This document shows positions 63,831-64,000 of a DNA stretch of 64,000 nucleotides, one piece after another; the first letter of the stretch is position 1, and every line of letters starts with the position of its first letter. The notes beneath the pieces are model-generated. The model was not told where the DNA came from and searched no databases. It saw only the letters and a program-made list of their open reading frames with translations. Source of the DNA: Colletotrichum lupini (taxonomy: Eukaryota > Ascomycota > Sordariomycetes > Glomerellales > Glomerellaceae). A program made the translations under genes and the position numbers. The stretch lies in contig NC_064675.1 of NCBI RefSeq assembly GCF_023278565.1, positions 1,922,001 through 1,986,000 of the forward strand. The letters are read 5' to 3'.

Positions 63831-64000
63831 CTATAATAAACTACTATATAATAATTATAAATTAAACGCGCTACGTAGCGCCTCAGCTAAAAGCTTAATT
63901 TATCTTATTATCGTTATTTTATAACTATATAAAAATACAACGGGAGCTCTAAATTTAGTAATAGCTTTACGAAACTAGCTCTAGCTTTTTTAATATAAAT
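63831..64000. other. RIP DNA to the window end
   Basis: I see nothing recognisable in this stretch. Confidence 0.6.

Noticed and set aside
1..64000. CpG deamination as the cause of the AT-richness
   Set aside because: CpG remains common throughout the AT-rich blocks, while CpA and TpG are depleted. That is RIP, not methyl-CpG decay.
1..64000. Regional centromere
   Set aside because: AT-rich RIP DNA resembles some fungal centromeres, but a gene island, gene relics and lack of any array make this unsupported from one window.

Overview
Organism and overall character. The window looks like accessory, repeat-rich DNA of a filamentous ascomycete (Pezizomycotina). About 59 of 64 kb is very AT-rich and almost lacks CpA and TpG, while TpA is greatly over-represented and CpG is kept. 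That is the mark of repeat-induced point mutation (RIP: C to T at CpA, on both strands), not of CpG deamination. As a hand-counted sample, bases 30121-30180 hold about ten TpA, one CpA and no TpG. Bases 26581-26640, inside the island, hold one TpA, four CpA and three TpG. Fungal introns, a Tad1-type LINE, a MULE transposase fragment and P450 relics fit this lineage. I cannot name a genus.

Layout. (1) 1-23.2 kb: RIP-degraded repeats with several diverged direct-repeat pairs. (2) 23.25-25.39 kb: the 3' end of a plus-strand Tad1-like LINE (RNase H and C-terminal region). (3) 25.39-30.10 kb: an island with normal base composition. It holds a short ORF with a signal peptide, an intact six-cysteine small secreted protein gene (26573-26977) with a TATA box, a tRNA-derived SINE-like segment inside a diverged inverted repeat, a gene relic broken by two CAA-to-TAA stops, and a promoter-like segment running into the N-terminal part of a MULE transposase. 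(4) 30.1-33.7 kb: a second plus-strand Tad1-like LINE (endonuclease and reverse transcriptase) with its catalytic aspartates mutated. (5) 33.7-36 kb: a less strongly mutated stretch with a minus-strand cytochrome P450 pseudogene that keeps a recognisable intron. (6) 36-49.6 kb: RIP-degraded repeats, an unusual pair of poly-G tracts around 42.1 kb, and a minisatellite at 45.7 kb. (7) 49.6-58.3 kb: RIP-inactivated host-type genes, including an unidentified ORF relic, a zinc-type alcohol dehydrogenase and a nearly full-length second P450 whose haem cysteine is lost. (8) 58.3-64 kb: unassigned RIP DNA with a short tandem repeat.

How it fits together. The only gene that looks intact and functional is the cysteine-rich secreted protein. 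It sits between two same-orientation RIP-killed LINE copies, the 'effector in an AT-rich isochore' arrangement known from several plant-associated ascomycetes. The P450 and dehydrogenase relics show that RIP here hit duplicated host metabolic genes as well as transposons, so the block may be a duplicated gene-bearing segment or mobile-element cargo that was later silenced. All family assignments come from reading translations by eye, with no database search.
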